DNA of 9,315 bases from an uncultured Lachnospiraceae bacterium (lineage in GTDB: Bacteria; Bacillota; Clostridia; Lachnospirales; Lachnospiraceae), in the NCBI GenBank assembly GCA_945492935.1, contig CALYVE010000044.1:1-9315 (forward strand). The letters run 5' to 3'. The notes under the pieces were generated by a model. It was not told the origin of the DNA, ran no database searches, and saw only the letters and a list, made by a program, of their open reading frames with translations. Shown here one piece after another: positions 4,955 to 9,315 of this stretch. A program made the position numbers and the translations under genes. Position 1 is the first letter of the stretch. Each line of letters opens with the position of its first letter.

Positions 4955-7048
4955 ATGATTCATTTTGGAAAATGGGTAGTAAAGAACAGAGTATTGATAT
5001 TGATTTTTGGTGTACTGCTCCTTATCCCATCAGCAATTGGTTACTTTAATACAAGAATCAATTATGATATTCTTACATATCTTCCCGAAGATATTGAGAC
5101 GATGGAAGGTCAGGAAATTATGATGGAGGCTTTTGGAACGGGTGCATTCTCCATGTGCATTGTCGAAGGGATGGACGATAAGGATATCTCAAAGATGCGT
5201 CAGGAAATGAAGGAAATTCCGAATGTAAAGGATGTAATCTGGTACGATTCGTTTATGGATTTGTCCGTTCCGATGGAATTGCTTCCGGATAAGATTCAGG
5301 ATGCCTTCATAAATAAAGAGGCTGATTCGACATTGATGTTTGTATTGTTTCCGACATCCATTTCGTCAGATGAAACGATGCAGGCAATTAAAGACTTAAA
5401 GAAGGTTGTCAGTAAGCAGACATATTTATCCGGTATGTCAGCCGTTGTAAGTGATATCAAGGATTTGTCTGATAAAGAAACACCGGTTTATGTATTGATC
5501 GCTGTTTTGCTGGCGACATTGATTCTTGCGCTTGCGATGGATTCGTTAATCATTCCGATATTCTTCCTGTTAAGTATTGGTATGGCGATTGTTTACAATT
5601 TGGGTACGAATTTTATCAAGGGAGAAATCTCTTATGTTACGAAGGCACTTGCAGCGGTATTGCAGCTGGGAGTAACAATGGATTATTCCATTTTCCTTTG
5701 GCATAGCTATGAAGAAAAACAGACACTTTACCCCGGAGATAAAAAGCGGGCGATGGCGCATGCAATATCAAACACGATATCGTCGGTTGTCGGTAGTTCT
5801 ATCACAACCGTAGCAGGTTTTATTGCTCTTTGCTTCATGAGCTTCACGCTTGGTATGGATTTGGGTATCGTAATGGCAAAGGGTGTTATTTTCGGTGTAA
5901 TATGCTGTGTGACAATTTTGCCGTCCATGATTCTTGTTTTTGACGGCATTATTGAAAAGACTAGACATAAGCCTTTGCTTCCGGGATTTTCAAAGCTGTC
6001 CGGCTTCGTTGTAAATCATTACATTCTTATATTAGTTGTTTTTCTCGCTTTACTTGGCCCGGCATTTTACGGATATACACATACAGATGTATATTACGAT
6101 CTGGCAGGTACACTACCGAGTGATTTGGACAGTAGTATGGCGAACGATAAGCTTGCCGAACAGTACAAAATGGGAGCAACCCATATGATTATTCTTGACT
6201 CGGATACAGAAACGAAGGCGGTTTCTCAAATGACAAAGAAAATCGAATCGGTAGCCGGTGTTAAGGCTGTTTTAGGTTTGGATAGCGTGATTGGATCGGA
6301 ATTTCCTAAGGAATTATTACCGGAAGGAATTCGGGAAGTTTTTGAAAGTGAAGATTACAAGATGATGCTGATTCTTTCAGAATATGCAGTTGCATCGGAT
6401 GAAGTAAATGAGCAGTGTGAAACGATAAACAAAATTGTAAAAACTTATGATGAAAAAGGCATGCTTATCGGAGAAGCTCCTTGCACAAAAGATTTGATTG
6501 AAATTACGAACAAAGATTTTAAAACAGTCAGTGCTGTCTCAATTGGAGTCATCTTTCTGATTATTGTATGCGTATTTCGTTCGATTACTTTACCGGTTTT
6601 TTTGGTATCCGTTATCGAATTTGCTATTTTTATCAATATGGGAATTCCGGCATACACGGGTACGGTTTTACCATTTATCGCCTCAATCGTAATTGGAACG
6701 ATTCAGCTTGGGGCTACGGTTGATTATGCGATTCTTATGACAAATAAATATAAGCGTGGCCGAAATCACGGGTTAGAGAAAAAGGATGCCGTTATTGAAG
6801 CAATGAATGGTTCCGTGCAGTCAATCGTTGTTAGTGCGCTGAGCTTCTTTGCAGCAACCTTTGGTGTTGGTATGTTTTCAAACATTGACATGATTAGTGC
6901 GCTTTGTTCCCTAATGGCGCGTGGCGCGGTTATCAGTATGGTTGTTGTTATTTTTGTATTGCCGACAATGTTTATGATTTTTGATAAGGTAATCATTCAT
7001 ACAAGCGCCGGTTTTACGTATCGGGGAAATGACGGAGCACCGGAGTAA
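4955..7048 (+). CDS. MMPL/RND-superfamily membrane transporter
   Basis: A 697-aa integral membrane protein of the MMPL (YdfJ-like) branch of the RND superfamily, expected to use the proton gradient to export lipids or hydrophobic compounds. It has the two-fold RND layout: membrane helix 1 at about 12-30, an extracytoplasmic domain at 31-172, helices 2-6 at about 175-330, a seventh at about 353-373, a second outer domain at 374-520, and a final helix bundle at about 525-680. The proton-relay type GxxxDY motif occurs in both halves: GVTMDYSIF (Asp243-Tyr244) and GATVDYAIL (Asp590-Tyr591). Length is normal for Firmicutes members. The ATG at 4955 is chosen because MIHFGKWVVKNR is the usual start and AGGAAAG lies upstream. 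The frame stays open back to 4814, but that part is palindromic leader. It precedes the heptad-repeat gene by 51 nt and probably shares its transcript. Substrate unknown. Confidence 0.92.
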   Translation: MIHFGKWVVKNRVLILIFGVLLLIPSAIGYFNTRINYDILTYLPEDIETMEGQEIMMEAFGTGAFSMCIVEGMDDKDISKMRQEMKEIPNVKDVIWYDSFMDLSVPMELLPDKIQDAFINKEADSTLMFVLFPTSISSDETMQAIKDLKKVVSKQTYLSGMSAVVSDIKDLSDKETPVYVLIAVLLATLILALAMDSLIIPIFFLLSIGMAIVYNLGTNFIKGEISYVTKALAAVLQLGVTMDYSIFLWHSYEEKQTLYPGDKKRAMAHAISNTISSVVGSSITTVAGFIALCFMSFTLGMDLGIVMAKGVIFGVICCVTILPSMILVFDGIIEKTRHKPLLPGFSKLSGFVVNHYILILVVFLALLGPAFYGYTHTDVYYDLAGTLPSDLDSSMANDKLAEQYKMGATHMIILDSDTETKAVSQMTKKIESVAGVKAVLGLDSVIGSEFPKELLPEGIREVFESEDYKMMLILSEYAVASDEVNEQCETINKIVKTYDEKGMLIGEAPCTKDLIEITNKDFKTVSAVSIGVIFLIIVCVFRSITLPVFLVSVIEFAIFINMGIPAYTGTVLPFIASIVIGTIQLGATVDYAILMTNKYKRGRNHGLEKKDAVIEAMNGSVQSIVVSALSFFAATFGVGMFSNIDMISALCSLMARGAVISMVVVIFVLPTMFMIFDKVIIHTSAGFTYRGNDGAPE

Positions 7049-7086
7049 ATACCGGTAATGTAACTTATTGTGATGATATAAATGGC

Positions 7087-7092
7087 AGGAGG
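7087..7092 (+). promoter_or_regulatory. RBS that fixes the start of the heptad-repeat gene
   Basis: AGGAGG lies 7 nt before the ATG at 7100. An in-frame ATG at 7082 overlaps the RBS region and has none of its own. Confidence 0.9.
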
Positions 7093-7099
7093 TCTTACT

Positions 7100-9196
7100 A
7101 TGACGAAATTAATAAGTAAAAAGCATAAGAAAAATATAGTATGTGGTGTAACTGCGGTTGCGGTTGCGGTTTCGGCATACGGGTTTGGCGGTTTGTTTGA
7201 TAAAAACAATCTCGCTTCCGGAGATGTGACAGAGATATACAAATATGATTCTACAGAGGAAGCGGAAGTTACAGACGTTACGGAGGAAGCAAACGAAGAA
7301 ACTGCAAGCGAGTCAGATATCATGGCCGATCTTGCTTCGGAGCTTTCGATTGAGGAAAAGGAAGTTGACAAAGACGAAACGGTATACGGATTTGCTAAAG
7401 CGGATGGAAGCATTGATCATGTGATTGTCAGTGAAACACTGAAGAATAGAGAAAAAGCAGATGTTCTTACAGATATGACCAACCTGAAGGATATAGAAAA
7501 TGTTAAGGGCAACGAAGCATTCTCGCAAAATGGGAACGAAATCACCTGGGAGGCAAACGGAAACGATATCACATATCAGGGAACAACGGATGAAAAGCTT
7601 CCCGTTGATATAAGCGTTTCTTACTATTTGGATGGCAACCGGATATCACCGGATCAGCTGGCCGGCAAAAGCGGTAAGGTTACGATTCGTTTTGATTACA
7701 AAAATAATGCGTCGGTGACTGCAAAAGTTGATGGCGGGGATGAACGGCTTTTTGTTCCTTTTGTTGCTGTCACAGGTATGATGCTCGGGGATAATTATCA
7801 AAATATTACTGTTACAAATGGTAAGGTTGTGGCCGAAGGGAAGACAAATATTGTTCTTGGGTATGCTATGCCCGGTATGAAGGAAAATCTTTCGATAAAG
7901 GATGATGAGGAAAGAAGATTTAACGATTTCTTTGAGGTGACAGCGGACGTAACAGATTTCTCGCTCGATATGACGGTTACATTTTTAACGACTGCATCAG
8001 CCGTTGATATTTCGGGTGATATTGATTTAACAAAGCTCGACGAGATGGTCAATACAATGCAAAATGCCGGAGAAAGTCTTACAGATGGTTCCGCGCAGCT
8101 TTCTGACGGACTGAATACATTGAATGATAAGATGGGCGAATTTCATAATGGAATCGGTCAGCTTTCTGACGGACTTGATTTTCTTTTTGCAGGTTCTGCG
8201 ACGCTTGAAGAAGGAGTGACTACAATCAATGCTAGTGCAAATGCGTTAAATTCGGGTATAGCAGCATTGAATGCAGGTGTTTCAACGCCGATGACAGATG
8301 AAGAAAAAAGCGCAATTGAAACACAGGCAGCACAGGCAGCGCAGACAGCTGTAGCAGCACAGTTTGAGAATGAAACCTATGCGGCGATTGCGCAGCAGGC
8401 GTCCGGTTCATTTAAACAGACAATGACAAGCGATGACACTGTTTCTGCTATTTTGACAGGACTTAACAATGCAGGCTTAAGAGATGCATTGTTCCAGAGT
8501 GTCGTTGCTCAAAATTATCAGGCGGCACATGCAGAAAATGATCAACTTACTTATGAAATGTATGTAGCGGAAATCAGTGCAAATCCGGATGCAATCGCTT
8601 CCATTTATGCATATGTTGATGGACTTCTTGCACAGGTATCTTCCGGTGTTGCAAATGGTATAGCAGAAAATGGTGCAGCTGCTATCGGTGATAACGTTGC
8701 AGCAGCATGTCAACAGGCAGCAGTTGAAGCAGCCGGTCAGGCAGCGGGACAGGCGGTCGTTTCCGGTGCAGAAGGCGCAAAGGCTAAGATTGCACAGCAG
8801 ATTAACGCAGTGCAGGAAAGTGGCTACAGTCTTGTGACAGGAGCCCAGGCACTTGCGGCAGGTACGAGTCAGTTAGAGGCATCCGTTCCTACGTTGACGG
8901 GTGGTGTTTCGCAGCTTGTGTCAGGAGCAGATACATTGGTATCCGGAGCAGATTTGCTTATGGATGGTGTTGATCGGCTTGCAGAAGGCTCCGGAGAGCT
9001 TCAGGATGGCATTATCCGGTTCAACCATGATGCAATAAACAAGCTTGCAGAAACGTATGATGGTGATGTAAAGTCTTTTGTCGGACGCATGAGCACTTTG
9101 TTAGAGATATCTATGGATTATGAAACCTTTACAATGCTTAAGGAAGGTGATAAGGGTGTGACAAAGTTTATCATCAAAACAGAGGGTATAAAATAA
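7100..9196 (+). CDS. N-terminally anchored LxxG heptad-repeat envelope protein, partner of the MMPL transporter
   Basis: A 698-aa protein of the X-X-X-Leu-X-X-Gly heptad type found in YhgE/Pip-like proteins. A basic tail (TKLISKKHKKN) and one membrane segment at about 12-31 should place the rest outside. Then follow an acidic region (50-95, many Glu/Asp), a probably beta-rich domain at about 95-300, and two heptad blocks. Block one, 327-393, has ten repeats in exact register from Leu327 to Leu390. Block two, 578-637, has nine from Leu578 to Leu634. Between them is an Ala/Gln-rich helical insert of about 185 residues. It ends in a short region, DYETFTMLKEGDKGVTKFIIKTEG, with no membrane helix, so the C-terminal permease part of YhgE/Pip is absent. 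Placement directly after an MMPL gene suggests that the transporter supplies the membrane channel and this protein a long outer helical adaptor; that is inference. No enzyme motif is visible. Confidence 0.8.
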   Translation: MTKLISKKHKKNIVCGVTAVAVAVSAYGFGGLFDKNNLASGDVTEIYKYDSTEEAEVTDVTEEANEETASESDIMADLASELSIEEKEVDKDETVYGFAKADGSIDHVIVSETLKNREKADVLTDMTNLKDIENVKGNEAFSQNGNEITWEANGNDITYQGTTDEKLPVDISVSYYLDGNRISPDQLAGKSGKVTIRFDYKNNASVTAKVDGGDERLFVPFVAVTGMMLGDNYQNITVTNGKVVAEGKTNIVLGYAMPGMKENLSIKDDEERRFNDFFEVTADVTDFSLDMTVTFLTTASAVDISGDIDLTKLDEMVNTMQNAGESLTDGSAQLSDGLNTLNDKMGEFHNGIGQLSDGLDFLFAGSATLEEGVTTINASANALNSGIAALNAGVSTPMTDEEKSAIETQAAQAAQTAVAAQFENETYAAIAQQASGSFKQTMTSDDTVSAILTGLNNAGLRDALFQSVVAQNYQAAHAENDQLTYEMYVAEISANPDAIASIYAYVDGLLAQVSSGVANGIAENGAAAIGDNVAAACQQAAVEAAGQAAGQAVVSGAEGAKAKIAQQINAVQESGYSLVTGAQALAAGTSQLEASVPTLTGGVSQLVSGADTLVSGADLLMDGVDRLAEGSGELQDGIIRFNHDAINKLAETYDGDVKSFVGRMSTLLEISMDYETFTMLKEGDKGVTKFIIKTEGIK
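8078..8278 (+). repeat. First LxxG heptad block (ten repeats)
   Basis: Codons for residues 327-393. The hydrophobic position falls every seven residues (Leu327, 334, 341, Phe348, Leu355, 362, 369, Ile376, Leu383, 390), with Gly three residues later in eight of the ten. LSDGL occurs twice. Confidence 0.85.
8831..9010 (+). repeat. Second LxxG heptad block (nine repeats)
   Basis: Codons for residues 578-637. Leu sits at 578, 585, 592, 599, 606, 613, 620, 627 and 634, an exact seven-residue register, with Gly at +3 in all but one (Ser595). Confidence 0.85.
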
Positions 9197-9218
9197 TATG
9201 TCAGAATAGAGGAATTAA

Positions 9219-9261
9219 CGGACCACCAAATGTCAATCTGTCGTTTGGTGGTCCGATTTTT
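9219..9261 (+). terminator. Intrinsic terminator of the MMPL/heptad-repeat operon
   Basis: CGGACCACCAAA (9219-9230) pairs perfectly over 12 bp with TTTGGTGGTCCG (9244-9255) around a 13-nt loop. It is followed by ATTTTT and a further T-rich stretch. It begins 22 nt after the stop codon. Confidence 0.93.
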
Positions 9262-9265
9262 GTTT

Positions 9266-9300
9266 ACTGCGGCCTTGTGGCGCAGGGCCCTGCCGGCAGT
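9266..9300. other. GC-rich palindromic segment at the right edge, origin unknown
   Basis: Right after the terminator the base composition jumps from roughly 40% to about 75% G+C. It contains a perfect 12-bp palindrome GCAGGGCCCTGC (9282-9293), inside outer arms ACTGC (9266-9270) and GCAGT (9296-9300). It may be the edge of a dispersed repeat. Alternatively it is the end of a convergent minus-strand gene: that strand reads ILLIALPAGPCATRPQ followed by a stop. Too little is visible to decide. Confidence 0.4.
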
Positions 9301-9315
9301 GCAATCAAAAGAATT

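Noticed and set aside
6997..7413. Minus-strand 138-codon open frame across the MMPL/heptad-gene junction
   Set aside because: It lies antisense to two well-supported genes, has no RBS, and is a Ser/Val-rich low-complexity product expected from a reversed acidic coding region.

Overview
The window looks like a chromosomal stretch from a low-to-moderate GC, Gram-positive, gut-type Clostridia, probably a Lachnospiraceae member (Roseburia, Agathobacter, Coprococcus or Butyrivibrio-like). This is inferred from codon use rich in A/T, strong AGGAGG-type ribosome binding sites, sigma-A promoters with a 17-bp spacer, a long-form ribosome hibernation factor, a YjfB-type motility peptide, and an MMPL transporter paired with a heptad-repeat surface protein. 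The genus is not proven by the sequence.

Left part (1-1990): the 3' portion of an aldose 1-epimerase (galactose mutarotase) gene runs in from the left edge. After an 82-nt gap comes a membrane-anchored N-acetylmuramoyl-L-alanine amidase of the Amidase_3/CwlD type, with an unexpected cysteine cluster in its cytoplasmic tail. A bidirectional terminator separates it from a small convergent gene on the minus strand, a 61-aa YjfB-like protein with its own promoter and RBS.

Middle (1990-4200): a divergent intergenic region carries back-to-back sigma-A promoters. The plus-strand promoter (TTGACA, 17 bp, TAGAAT with extended -10) drives a secreted NlpC/P60 endopeptidase with two SH3-like domains and a five-copy pentapeptide linker. 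Its leader holds a WalR-like motif and several dyads. A strong terminator ends this unit. Next is hpf (long ribosome hibernation promoting factor) behind a TTGGAA/TATAAT promoter.

Right part (4205-9196): a TetR/AcrR-type regulator starts 9 nt after hpf. A 192-nt intergenic region unusually dense in inverted repeats follows: a 9-bp dyad, a 27-bp near-continuous palindrome, and a 14-bp arm pair that would bury the RBS of the next gene. Downstream are an RND-superfamily MMPL transporter (697 aa) and, 51 nt later, a 698-aa N-terminally anchored heptad-repeat protein. These two are probably one operon controlled by the TetR protein, forming a two-component envelope export machine. A strong terminator closes it. 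The last ~50 nt switch abruptly to very GC-rich, palindromic DNA that may be the edge of a repeat or of a convergent gene.

The cell-envelope theme is consistent: two peptidoglycan hydrolases and one envelope transporter/adaptor pair. The best candidates for something undescribed are the structured leader in front of the MMPL gene and the MMPL plus heptad-repeat pair itself. No tRNA, rRNA, insertion sequence or CRISPR array was seen.
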